Origin: an uncultured Ignavibacteria bacterium
GTDB taxonomy: Bacteria > Bacteroidota > Ignavibacteria > SZUA-365
DNA: 64,000 nucleotides
Direction: 5' to 3'
NCBI GenBank assembly: GCA_913061095.1
Contig: CAJXVM010000001.1
Span: 1 to 64,000, forward strand
The notes beneath the pieces were generated by a model. That model did no database searches, was not told where the DNA came from, and worked only from the letters and a program-made list of their open reading frames with translations. The position numbers and the translations under genes were made by a program. Each line of letters begins with the position of its first letter. Position 1 is the first letter of the stretch. Shown piece after piece: positions 56,119 to 64,000 of the stretch.

Positions 56119-56445
56119 TCAGGCATTCGTCTCTTCTTTCTCCGTCGCAGCCTCGCTATCTTCCTGTTCTTTCTGGGATGGCAAGCGGTATCGCTCATCG
56201 TAAAGCACCCAGGTTTTCTCAGCCTGTCTGCGCAAAATCTCACGTTTTTCAAGGTCGTCAACGAGTTCTCGCGCGATACGATCGGATGCGCGGGTACCGA
56301 TATCCTTCCGCTCATGCACACGATGATAATCCCGCACGGCGTACTGAATATCCCGCAGGAACACATTACTCAGGTGGTAGAGTCCATAGCCCTGGTCACG
56401 CATGAAATCAAACAGTTCTGTTTCACGACCGACGAAGGATTTCAT
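56119..56445 (-). CDS. 108-aa protein of unknown function, divergent from purN
   Basis: A 108-aa polar protein. Its N-terminal part is MKSFVGRETELFDFMRDQGY, then a helix-rich section GLYHLSNVFLRDIQYAVRDY with HERKDIGTRASDRIARELVD and ILRRQAEKTWVLYDERYRLP, ending in an acidic tail (EDSEAATEKEETNA). No family was recognised. The helix-turn-strand order could be a winged helix but no diagnostic motif is present. The start at 56445 is the first ATG consistent with the coding pattern; the frame is open further upstream with a poor composition. It may be co-transcribed with erpA. Confidence 0.55.
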   Translation of the reverse strand: MKSFVGRETELFDFMRDQGYGLYHLSNVFLRDIQYAVRDYHRVHERKDIGTRASDRIARELVDDLEKREILRRQAEKTWVLYDERYRLPSQKEQEDSEAATEKEETNA

Positions 56446-56522
56446 AAATACTCCGAATAAACATGACTGTACAATCCGACAGTAGAACAGCAGAACGTAC
56501 CTCGACGGTTCCCCCTCGCGCG

Positions 56523-56553
56523 TTGACTGAGATGGCCATTTTCCGTAACTTGA
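56523..56553 (+). promoter_or_regulatory. Candidate FCB-type promoter of purN
   Basis: TTG (56523-56525), 20 nt, then TAACTTGA (56546-56553), similar to TAnnTTTG. It is placed 24 nt before the purN ATG at 56577. The spacing equals that of the tRNA-Val promoter. Confidence 0.5.
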
Positions 56554-56576
56554 ATATTCTGCGAGGACAGGAACAT

Positions 56577-57182
56577 ATGCTGAATATCGCTGTATTTGTA
56601 TCGGGAAAAGGATCAAATCTCCGTGCCATCCATGACGCCATCGTGCAGGGCACGCTGGATGCCCGCATCTGTCTGGTGCTTGGCTCCCGCCCGGATGCTC
56701 CGGCTCTCGACTGGGCGGCCTCTGAGGGTATTCCCACAGGCGTCATTTCCCATCGATCCGATGACACGGACTCAGCCATCCTCGGACTTCTCGAAGAGCA
56801 CGGAGCTGACAGCATCGCCCTGGCAGGCTATCTCAAACTCGTTCCGCCCGCCGTTGTACGTGCATTCCAACATCGCATGCTGAATATCCACCCTGCCCTC
56901 CTGCCCGCATTCGGCGGTTCGGGGATGTATGGACGTCACGTGCACGAGGCCGTACTCGCGGCAGGAGTCAAAGTTTCAGGCGCTACGGTGCATGTGGTCG
57001 ATGAAGAATACGATCGCGGACCAATCGTTATGCAGGAGTGTGTTCCCGTCCTTGAGGATGACACCGCTTCAACCCTTGCCAGTCGCGTGCTTGAAGTCGA
57101 GCATCGTCTCTTTCCCCGTGCCCTCCAACTCTTCGCCGAGAACCGGGTCAACATCGAAAATGGCAAGGCCATCATTCAATAA
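56577..57182 (+). CDS. purN: Phosphoribosylglycinamide formyltransferase
   Basis: A 201-aa enzyme of purine synthesis that transfers a formyl group from 10-formyl-THF to GAR. It begins LNIAVFVSGKGSNLRAIHDA, and has ADSIALAGYLKLVPPAVVRA, RMLNIHPALLPAFGGSGMYG with the catalytic Asn-His, and ATVHVVDEEYDRGPIVMQEC with the catalytic Asp region. The start at 56577 has AGGACAGGA upstream; the frame extends 38 codons upstream without homology. purH follows 10 nt later. Confidence 0.95.
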   Translation: MLNIAVFVSGKGSNLRAIHDAIVQGTLDARICLVLGSRPDAPALDWAASEGIPTGVISHRSDDTDSAILGLLEEHGADSIALAGYLKLVPPAVVRAFQHRMLNIHPALLPAFGGSGMYGRHVHEAVLAAGVKVSGATVHVVDEEYDRGPIVMQECVPVLEDDTASTLASRVLEVEHRLFPRALQLFAENRVNIENGKAIIQ

Positions 57183-57192
57183 TCGAGGAAGT

Positions 57193-58728
57193 ATGCAGCA
57201 CATCAGGCGTGCTCTGCTGAGCGTCTACGACAAAACAGGCATCATCGATTTCGCTCGATTTCTCGCCGAGCAGAACGTCGAACTGATTTCCACCGGCGGA
57301 ACCTGGTCCGTGCTCAGCAAGGCAGGACTGCCCGTCAGACAGGTACAGGAGATCACCGGTTTCCCGGAAATGCTCGACGGCAGGGTCAAAACCCTCCATC
57401 CCGCCGTGCACGGCGGACTGCTCGCCCGCCGGGATCAGGAGAGTCATCTCCGTCAGATCGAGGAGCAGGGCATTCAGCCGATCGATATCATCGTCATCAA
57501 TCTGTACCCGTTCGAGAATACCGTCAACGCGGGTGCCTCGCGCAGCGAGTGCATCGAGCAGATTGATATCGGCGGTCCCGCAATGCTGCGATCTGCCGCG
57601 AAAAATCATGACGCGGTTGTCGTTGTCAGTGATCCGGCGGATTATGATGCAGTGGCGGCGGAAATCCGCGATACGGGCACCACCTCGCTGGAAACCCGCC
57701 AGCGGCTCGCCGCGAAAGTGTTCGCACTGACATCGCATTACGATCACGCCATCGCCATGTACCTTGCCGGCGATGCAGACGCGGCCGCATCGCTCCCGGA
57801 TCATCTTCTGATCTCCGAATCGATGCGGGGACAGCTGCGTTATGGTGAAAATCCCCACCAATCAGCGGCCCTGTACGGTGACTTCTTCTCCGATTTCGAA
57901 AAATTGCACGGCAAGGAACTCTCCTACAACAACATTGTGGACATCGACGCCGCCGCGGCGCTGATTGCAGAGTTCTCCGCACCCGCCGCCGCGATCATCA
58001 AGCACACCAACCCCTGCGGATGTGCGACAGGAGAAGACCTGGTTGCGGCCTATGAGCAGGCCCTTGCAACTGATACGATGTCCGCATTCGGCGGTATCAT
58101 TGCCTTCAACCGCGAGATTGACATTCGCCTCGCGGAAAAGCTCAACGACATGTTTTCCGAAGTCATCATGGCACCGTCCTTTGCCGACGATGCAATGGAC
58201 ATCCTTCGGCGGAAGAAAAACCGCCGTCTGATACGCATCCGCCGCGGAGGAGGAACGCCTGCGAGAATGCAGATGAAATCCATTGGAAATGGTTATCTTT
58301 GTCAGATGGCCGATTCTGCGGAAGAGCAGGTCTCCTCGTGGAAGGTGGTCACCAGACGCCAACCGGGTGATGCGGAAATGAACGCGATGCGGTTCGCCTG
58401 GAGCGTTGCCAAGCACGTGAAGTCCAACGCCATCGTCTACACAGACGATCATCGGACACTCGGCATCGGTGCCGGACAGATGTCACGCGTCGACTCGAGC
58501 GTCATCGCCGTGATGAAAGCCGGAAATGCCGGCCTCTCCCTCGATGGTTCGGTGGTAGCATCAGATGCTTTCTTCCCCTTCGCGGACGGCCTTCTCGAAG
58601 CCGTCCGCGCCGGCGCAACCGCCGTCATTCAGCCCGGAGGTTCCGTACGTGATGAGGAAGTGATTGCTGCTGCGGATGAACACAACATCGCGATGGTCTT
58701 CACCGGCACCCGACATTTCAAGCACTGA
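57193..58728 (+). CDS. purH: Bifunctional AICAR transformylase / IMP cyclohydrolase
   Basis: A 511-aa enzyme for the last two steps of IMP synthesis. The cyclohydrolase half has [40 protein letters not shown] and [20 protein letters not shown]. The transformylase half has [38 protein letters not shown] (conserved Lys-His), [20 protein letters not shown] and [20 protein letters not shown]. The start has a good Shine-Dalgarno (gaggaa). Confidence 0.97.
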   Translation: MQHIRRALLSVYDKTGIIDFARFLAEQNVELISTGGTWSVLSKAGLPVRQVQEITGFPEMLDGRVKTLHPAVHGGLLARRDQESHLRQIEEQGIQPIDIIVINLYPFENTVNAGASRSECIEQIDIGGPAMLRSAAKNHDAVVVVSDPADYDAVAAEIRDTGTTSLETRQRLAAKVFALTSHYDHAIAMYLAGDADAAASLPDHLLISESMRGQLRYGENPHQSAALYGDFFSDFEKLHGKELSYNNIVDIDAAAALIAEFSAPAAAIIKHTNPCGCATGEDLVAAYEQALATDTMSAFGGIIAFNREIDIRLAEKLNDMFSEVIMAPSFADDAMDILRRKKNRRLIRIRRGGGTPARMQMKSIGNGYLCQMADSAEEQVSSWKVVTRRQPGDAEMNAMRFAWSVAKHVKSNAIVYTDDHRTLGIGAGQMSRVDSSVIAVMKAGNAGLSLDGSVVASDAFFPFADGLLEAVRAGATAVIQPGGSVRDEEVIAAADEHNIAMVFTGTRHFKH

Positions 58729-58743
58729 CGAATACGAGCATTT

Positions 58744-59769
58744 ATGGGTCTGTTCAGTCTCTTCACAAATGATATCGCCATCGACCTCGGGACGGCGAAC
58801 ACACTGATGTGGGTCAAGGGGAAAGGCGTTGTGCTCAGCGAGCCTTCCATCGTGGCCTTTGACAAAAACACAAAAAAAATCATTGCCATCGGGAATGACG
58901 CCCGGGAGATGCAGGGCAAGACGCACCGTGATCTGCAGGTCGTCCGGCCCATGCGAGACGGTGTCATCGCTGACTTCGAGATTGCCGAGGGCATGCTCCG
59001 CGCCTTCATCAAGAAAATCATGAACAGCTGGATTCCCAGCCGGCGCATCGTCATTTCCGTCCCGAGCGGCATCACCGAAGTGGAAAAACGTGCAGTGCGC
59101 GATGCCGCCGAGCATGCAGGCGCGAAGGAAGTGTATCTCGTCGCCGAACCCATGGCCGCCGCCATCGGCATCGGGCTTTCCGTTGACGCGGCGGTCGGTG
59201 ATATGATCATCGATATCGGCGGCGGAACTACCGAGATCGCCGTCATCGCCCTGAACGGTATCGTACAGGAAGAGTCGATCCGCATCGCGGGTGATGAGTT
59301 GAACAGCGCCATCATGCAGCACTTCAAGAAAAGTCACAACCTGCTCATTGGCGAGCGTACTGCGGAAATCATCAAATGTGAAGTCGGCAGCGCGGTCGCC
59401 CTCAAGCAGGAGCTCGTCGTGCGCGTCAAGGGACGCGACCTGGTCGGCGGACTCCCCACTACCGTCGAGGCCTCGAGTGTGGAAATTCGCGAAGCGCTCG
59501 AAGAGCCGATCAACGCAATCGTCGAGGCCGTCAAGACCACGCTCGAACGCACACCGCCCGAACTCGCCGCGGACATCCTTGATCGCGGCATCATGCTGAC
59601 AGGCGGCGGAGCGCTGCTCAAGGGCCTGAACGCCCGCATTCGCAAGGAAACCAACCTCCCTGTTCACGTCGCAGAGGATCCGCTGACCGCAGTCGTGCGT
59701 GGCACCGGTGCCATCATGGAAAATCTGCACCATTATGGAGAGGTCATCATGAAAGGCAAGAAGTATTGA
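58744..59769 (+). CDS. mreB: Rod shape-determining protein MreB
   Basis: A 341-aa actin-like protein. It has [20 protein letters not shown], the phosphate loops [20 protein letters not shown] and [36 protein letters not shown] and [20 protein letters not shown]. It polymerises beneath the inner membrane to direct lateral wall synthesis. The cluster mreB-mreC-mreD-mrdA-rodA follows in the usual order. Confidence 0.98.
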   Translation: MGLFSLFTNDIAIDLGTANTLMWVKGKGVVLSEPSIVAFDKNTKKIIAIGNDAREMQGKTHRDLQVVRPMRDGVIADFEIAEGMLRAFIKKIMNSWIPSRRIVISVPSGITEVEKRAVRDAAEHAGAKEVYLVAEPMAAAIGIGLSVDAAVGDMIIDIGGGTTEIAVIALNGIVQEESIRIAGDELNSAIMQHFKKSHNLLIGERTAEIIKCEVGSAVALKQELVVRVKGRDLVGGLPTTVEASSVEIREALEEPINAIVEAVKTTLERTPPELAADILDRGIMLTGGGALLKGLNARIRKETNLPVHVAEDPLTAVVRGTGAIMENLHHYGEVIMKGKKY

Positions 59770-59794
59770 GCCAGGAATCGTCGAGTGATGTCCC

Positions 59795-60637
59795 GTGCGA
59801 ACACTTCTCGGATTATTACAGCTCTTCCGCGACTATATCGTCCTGACGATCCTGTCCGGTTTTTCCATCCTGCTCATCGCGCAGAGTGACAGCGCTGCCG
59901 TCCAGGTTCTGCGCTCCTTTTCCATCGTGACGCTCGCATCTGTCCAGGCTTCCTCGAGCTGGGCAGCCGGATTGTTTACGACCGCGCAGGACGCCGAAGC
60001 ACTGCGGGATGTCAATGTGTCGCTGATGGAGGAAGTCATGCAGCTGCGCCGTCTCCGGCAGGAAAACCTCGAGCTGCGTCGAAAAATCGGTTTCCGTGAA
60101 CGCCAATCCTACCCGCTCGTCCCGGCGGAAATCGTCGGGAAGAATCTTGCACTGGGCCAGAACATGATCACGCTCGATGCGGGGAGCGATGACAGCATCG
60201 CCGTCAATATGCCCGTCATCAACGAACAGGGGCTCGTCGGGAAAATTGTTGCGACGAGTCCGGGGTACGCGGTTGCCCAGCTGGCGCTGCACCGCGATTT
60301 CCGCGCCACTGCAAAGGTCAAGCGTTCGCGCATTGACGGATTCATTGCCTGGCGTGGCGGCGAACATCTCATGCTGCAGCATGTTTCCAGGACCGCCGAC
60401 ATCATTCCCGGAGACACAGTCGTCACGTCGGAATACAGCAATATCTTTCCTCCCGAAGTCATGATCGGCGTAGTCCGTTCAATCGGACCTGGCGACGGTG
60501 GCCAGTTCAGCGAAATTGAAGTCGAGCCCCGGGTAAATTTCGCCGCTCTCGAACGCGTATTCGTCGTGCGCTACCGTGAGGATCCCGGTCGCATGCAGCT
60601 TGAAAAACGCGTCTATCCCTCGTCGGTGGAGAATTGA
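59795..60637 (+). CDS. mreC: Rod shape-determining protein MreC
   Basis: A 280-aa protein with an N-terminal transmembrane helix (FRDYIVLTILSGFSILLIAQ), a coiled coil (LMEEVMQLRRLRQENLELRR) and the periplasmic beta-rich MreC domain (NMITLDAGSDDSIAVNMPVI, GLVGKIVATSPGYAVAQLAL, GDTVVTSEYSNIFPPEVMIG). MreC links MreB, MreD and PBP2. The start is GTG, 25 nt after mreB. The stop overlaps the mreD start by 1 nt. Confidence 0.93.
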   Translation: MRTLLGLLQLFRDYIVLTILSGFSILLIAQSDSAAVQVLRSFSIVTLASVQASSSWAAGLFTTAQDAEALRDVNVSLMEEVMQLRRLRQENLELRRKIGFRERQSYPLVPAEIVGKNLALGQNMITLDAGSDDSIAVNMPVINEQGLVGKIVATSPGYAVAQLALHRDFRATAKVKRSRIDGFIAWRGGEHLMLQHVSRTADIIPGDTVVTSEYSNIFPPEVMIGVVRSIGPGDGGQFSEIEVEPRVNFAALERVFVVRYREDPGRMQLEKRVYPSSVEN

Positions 60638-61143
60638 TGCAGCTGAATGTCCGCACATACGTGCTGTACGCACTGCTGATTCTCGTGACGGTGATTCTTC
60701 AGATCAGCATCGTACCGCTCATTCGTGTCATGGAGGTCGCTCCCTCCATCCCGCTGATCGGTATTGCGTTGATCAGCCTGCGGGAGGGACCGACGCCCGC
60801 CATGCTGTACGGATTCCCCGCGGGACTTCTGATCGATGGGTATGCCGGTGAAGTCGTCGGTATTTCATCACTCGCGCTGACGATCGCCGGCTTCGCAATG
60901 AGTTTTTTCCGGGATCCGGAAAAGTCTGCACTGCTGATCCGCAGTGGCAAAGCGGTGACAATCGTGCTCTTCGGCGCGGTGATTTACAGCATCGTATACG
61001 CCCTCGCATATTTTCGCACCCTCGATGTCGATATCGCCGCCATAGTGCTGCGCCATGTCATTGGCACCTCTGTGTACACGGCTGTCGTGAGCACGATTCC
61101 TGTCTTGATTCTTGCCCGCACAGGCTCGAGATTGCGTGTGTAG
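60637..61143 (+). CDS. mreD: Rod shape-determining protein MreD
   Basis: A 168-aa polytopic protein with about five hydrophobic helices (TYVLYALLILVTVILQISIV, IPLIGIALISLREGPTPAML, GISSLALTIAGFAMSFF, AVTIVLFGAVIYSIVYALAY). The motif YGFPAGLLIDGYAGEVVGIS, with G-x3-D, is typical of MreD. The ATG at 60637 overlaps the mreC stop (TGATG); a TTG one codon earlier is also possible. It should join the elongasome in the inner membrane. Confidence 0.88.
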   Translation: MQLNVRTYVLYALLILVTVILQISIVPLIRVMEVAPSIPLIGIALISLREGPTPAMLYGFPAGLLIDGYAGEVVGISSLALTIAGFAMSFFRDPEKSALLIRSGKAVTIVLFGAVIYSIVYALAYFRTLDVDIAAIVLRHVIGTSVYTAVVSTIPVLILARTGSRLRV

Positions 61144-61158
61144 TACGTGGAGTGACAG

Positions 61159-62997
61159 ATGGAACGCAGTTCGTTCGGAAGCAGAAAACGCGCTTACATT
61201 CTTGGAACCATATTCCTTGGCCTGATTGCGGTCCTTCTCATCCGCATGTATGATCTGCAGTTTCTGCAGTTCGATCGTTTCCGTGGCAAAGCCGAGGAAA
61301 ATTCCGTGCGGCGCATTTCCAAGGATCCGCTGCGTGGTTTGATTTATGACCGTGAAGGCAGGCTTGTCGTCGACAACAATCCCAGCTATACACTGACGGT
61401 GACACCGTTCGAATTTGACTGGAACAGCCTCCCCCTCCTTGTACGGCTTTTCGCCATCGACTCCAACGTCGTCCGATACCGTGTCAGCCGCGCGGGACTC
61501 AACTCTTTTGAACCCGTCAAAATCGCACGCGACCTCCGCTTCGAACAGCTCTCACTTCTCGAGGAATACCGCACGCTGCTTCCCGGTGTGAACTACGTCA
61601 TCGAGAGCCGCCGTGTGTATAAGATGAAGCCGCGCCTCTCCCACCTCCTCGGCTACACAAAGGAAATTTCACCGCGCCTGCTGAAGTCGCTCGGCGAGTA
61701 CTATCAACCAGGAGACATTGTCGGGTTCAATGGTATCGAGGCACATTACGAGGATGTGCTTCGCGGTGAAAAAGGCTACGGATATTATACGGTAAACGCG
61801 CTCGGAAAAGTTGTAGAGAGTTTTGAGCACGGGCAATCCGATATCAATGCGCGCGAGGGCGCGGATCTCGTACTGACGGTGGATATGGACCTGCAGGATT
61901 ACGGGGAGCGCCTGATGGAGGGAAAACGCGGAGCCATTGTCGCCATGGATCCTCGCAACGGTGAAATACTTGCCTTCGTAAGTGCACCGGATTACAATCT
62001 TCAGGATTTCAGCGGCCGCATTCCCGTCGACGTGTGGAACAACCTGCGCGAGGATCCGGCGTCCCCGCTGTTCAACCGATGCTCGATGGCAGCATACCCT
62101 CCGGGTTCCACATTCAAAATGCTCGTCGCAGCCGCGGCACTCCAGGAAGACATCATCAACCTCGACACGCGCATTCAGTGTCCGGGATCATACATGCTGG
62201 CCGGTCAGGAGTTCGGCTGTCACGGTGCGCACGGATCGATCAATGTCGTCAGCGCCATCGAGCATTCCTGCAACGTCTTTTTCTACAAGCTTATTTTCAA
62301 GCTGGGATTTGACAACCTCAAAAAGTATGGACAGATGTTTCACTTCGGCCAGCCGACCGGGATCGACATCAGCAACGAGAGTCCGGGCATTCTCCCGACC
62401 GAAGAATATTATAACAGGCGTTACGGCACGCGCTGGAACATTGGTTACCTGGTCAACCTCGGTATCGGACAGGGTGAGATCAACACCACCCCACTGCAGA
62501 TCGCCGCGTACACCGCCGCGATTGCCAACGGGGGCATGTACTATCGTCCGCACGCCGTCCGCACGATCCGCGACCGGGTGACCGGCGATGAGCAGCCAGT
62601 GGATCCCCGCGGCAAAAACCTTCCCATCGACGGTCGTGTCATCGATATTATCAAACGCGGCATGTATCGAGTGGTGAATGGATCGGGCACCGGCTGGGCC
62701 GCACGGGTCGGCGGCGTGCGTGTCGCCGGGAAAACAGGGACAGCCGAAAATCCTCCCAATCCCGACCACGCATGGTTTACCGCGTTCGCTCCATTCGAAA
62801 ACCCCACCATCGCCATTACCGTCATCGTCGAGAACGGCGGTTTCGGCGGAACAGCGGCAGCGCCGATCGCCGGAGCCATGATCCGCAGGCATCTCTACGG
62901 TCCGCTTCCACGATCGACGCCCCCTGACAGCACTTCTGAAGAAGCTCCTGCCGGCCAGACGTTCACCGAGGCGGAGAGAACGGCAGGCAGCCAATGA
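61159..62997 (+). CDS. mrdA: Penicillin-binding protein 2
   Basis: A 612-aa class B transpeptidase. It has an N-terminal transmembrane helix (YILGTIFLGLIAVLLIRMYD), the non-catalytic dimerisation domain (GLIYDREGRLVVDNNPSYTL) and the transpeptidase domain. Its active Ser-x-x-Lys is in YPPGSTFKMLVAAAALQE, the SxN motif in EHSCNVFFYKLIFKLGFD and the KTG motif in RVAGKTGTAENPPNPDHAWF. It cross-links peptidoglycan in the lateral wall together with RodA, which follows with a 4-nt overlap. Confidence 0.97.
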   Translation: MERSSFGSRKRAYILGTIFLGLIAVLLIRMYDLQFLQFDRFRGKAEENSVRRISKDPLRGLIYDREGRLVVDNNPSYTLTVTPFEFDWNSLPLLVRLFAIDSNVVRYRVSRAGLNSFEPVKIARDLRFEQLSLLEEYRTLLPGVNYVIESRRVYKMKPRLSHLLGYTKEISPRLLKSLGEYYQPGDIVGFNGIEAHYEDVLRGEKGYGYYTVNALGKVVESFEHGQSDINAREGADLVLTVDMDLQDYGERLMEGKRGAIVAMDPRNGEILAFVSAPDYNLQDFSGRIPVDVWNNLREDPASPLFNRCSMAAYPPGSTFKMLVAAAALQEDIINLDTRIQCPGSYMLAGQEFGCHGAHGSINVVSAIEHSCNVFFYKLIFKLGFDNLKKYGQMFHFGQPTGIDISNESPGILPTEEYYNRRYGTRWNIGYLVNLGIGQGEINTTPLQIAAYTAAIANGGMYYRPHAVRTIRDRVTGDEQPVDPRGKNLPIDGRVIDIIKRGMYRVVNGSGTGWAARVGGVRVAGKTGTAENPPNPDHAWFTAFAPFENPTIAITVIVENGGFGGTAAAPIAGAMIRRHLYGPLPRSTPPDSTSEEAPAGQTFTEAERTAGSQ

Positions 62998-64000
62998 TCG
63001 GACAATTCTTCGCACAGCTGTTCCGTCGCATCGATCTTGCCGTTCTGATCCCCGTACTGCTGCTTATTGCCGCCGGACTTCTCTCGCTCTACAGCGCGAC
63101 ACACAACGCGGCGATTTTCATCAAGTTTCAGAAGCAGATTTTCTGGGTGATTCTGGGTATGATCGTCATCGCCCTGGTTCTGCTCGCTCCGCCCCGTTTC
63201 TTTCATTTCAGTGCGTACATCTTTTACGGTGGGGCGATCCTGCTGCTGGTACTGGTGCTGCTCTTCGGCAAAACCATCGCAGGAAATGCCGGATGGTTCG
63301 GGATCGGCAGTTATGGCATCCAGCCGTCCGAGTTCGCGAAGATCGCCGCAATTTTCGCCCTTGCGCGTTTCCTGAGCGACAGCACGACGAGCATGAGCTC
63401 CTTCGCCGACCTTTCAAAAGCCGTCGGCATCGTTGCCCTTCCATGGGCGCTGATCATTCTGCAACCCGATTTCGGAACCGGACTGGTATACTGGGCGGTG
63501 TTCCTGGCCATGCTTTTCTGGGCCGGTGCGGAAATGGTGCTGCTGCTGACCCTGCTCTCTCCCGTGCTCGTCGTCATTCTGTCCGTTCTGAACATCTGGT
63601 ACTTCCTCGTCGCAGCCCTCGTCGTGTCGGTGCTCTTCTACGTGATGAAGCGGAATCTCGGTGTCGCGCTGATGTTCCTCGCCCTGAATCTCTCCATCGG
63701 ATTCGGAGTGCAATATCTGTTCGATCATCTTCCGGAGTACCAGCAAAACCGCATCGCGGTGTACTTCGATCCGTCGGCGTCGCCGCTCGCCGCCGGGTGG
63801 AACGTGATCCAGTCGAAGGTCGCCATCGGTGCGGGCGGTCTGGACGGACAGGGCTACCTGCAGGGATCCCAGACACAGCTGCGTTTCGTGCCGGAACAGT
63901 GGACGGATTTCATTTTCTGCGTTCCCGCCGAGGAGTTCGGATTCATTGGCGGCGGACTTATCCTCCTGCTTTTCGCGCTGCTCATCGTCCGCGGCATTGT
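62994..64000 (+). CDS. rodA: Rod shape-determining protein RodA (3' truncated)
   Basis: The first 335 residues of a SEDS-family peptidoglycan polymerase; the right window edge cuts the gene. Hydrophobic helices start at LAVLIPVLLLIAAGLLSLYS, and IGSYGIQPSEFAKIAAIFAL and VIQSKVAIGAGGLDGQGYLQ are the RodA/FtsW motifs. The start ATG overlaps the mrdA stop (ATGA at 62994-62997). RodA makes glycan strands that PBP2 cross-links. Confidence 0.95.
   Translation, partial: MIGQFFAQLFRRIDLAVLIPVLLLIAAGLLSLYSATHNAAIFIKFQKQIFWVILGMIVIALVLLAPPRFFHFSAYIFYGGAILLLVLVLLFGKTIAGNAGWFGIGSYGIQPSEFAKIAAIFALARFLSDSTTSMSSFADLSKAVGIVALPWALIILQPDFGTGLVYWAVFLAMLFWAGAEMVLLLTLLSPVLVVILSVLNIWYFLVAALVVSVLFYVMKRNLGVALMFLALNLSIGFGVQYLFDHLPEYQQNRIAVYFDPSASPLAAGWNVIQSKVAIGAGGLDGQGYLQGSQTQLRFVPEQWTDFIFCVPAEEFGFIGGGLILLLFALLIVRGI

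Overview
The window reads as a housekeeping stretch of a chromosome from a bacterium of the FCB group (Bacteroidota, Chlorobiota, Ignavibacteriota and Kapaibacteriota), probably one of the deeper lineages rather than a classical Bacteroidales or Flavobacteriales species. Four things point there. The left-edge protein ends in a type IX secretion sorting domain. A PorQ-like type IX outer-membrane protein lies at 25.3-26.3 kb. Several promoters have the FCB form TTG-N20/21-TAnnTTTG, with a perfect match upstream of tRNA-Val. MreBCD, RodZ, PBP2 and RodA imply a rod-shaped, Gram-negative-type envelope. No rRNA, insertion sequence, prophage or CRISPR array was seen.

Layout. 0-2.8 kb (+): the end of a secreted YCF48/BNR-type protein, a SAM methyltransferase and a GT4 glycosyltransferase, separated by unusual word-repeat palindromes. 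2.9-35.7 kb (-): an unbroken run of genes on one strand. In the direction of transcription it holds DUF3109, rpoN, hslVU, a membrane protein, a coupled block (91-aa protein, MBL hydrolase, HAD, acpS), a lipoprotein, an NMO/FabK enzyme, PorQ, a CPBP protein, pdxJ, a three-gene type III polyketide cluster, tRNA-Val, thrS-infC-rpmI-rplT, pheST, a coiled-coil protein, zapA, a 6S-like RNA, rny, coaE, nadB, xseAB, dxs, a phosphodiester glycosidase and ribDE. 35.8-54.8 kb (+): dprA, a MacA/permease/TolC export set without an ATPase, then rodZ-ligA-STAS-two sodium symporters-HAD-PgpH-xerD-tmk-ctpA. 54.9-56.4 kb (-): superoxide dismutase, an A-type Fe-S carrier and an unknown 108-aa gene. 56.6-64 kb (+): purN-purH and the elongasome cluster mreBCD-mrdA-rodA, cut by the window edge.

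How the genes fit together. Many neighbours overlap by 1-8 nt, mostly as ATGA or TGATG, so translational coupling is common. The thrS-infC-rpmI-rplT-pheS-pheT order is the widespread translation operon. A strong intrinsic terminator after rplT separates pheST. infC has no ATG, GTG or TTG before its conserved N-terminus, so it very likely starts on a non-canonical codon, as in other IF3 autoregulation systems. RodZ, MreBCD, PBP2 and RodA provide cell elongation.

The items most worth a second look are: (1) a family of intergenic palindromes, each built from a different short repeated word, at four places in the first 9.6 kb; (2) a coupled type III PKS, His/acid-rich membrane protein and UbiG-like methyltransferase operon; (3) the 6S-like RNA between zapA and rny; (4) the infC start; (5) a lipoprotein with a hydrolase fold but Gly in place of the nucleophilic Ser.
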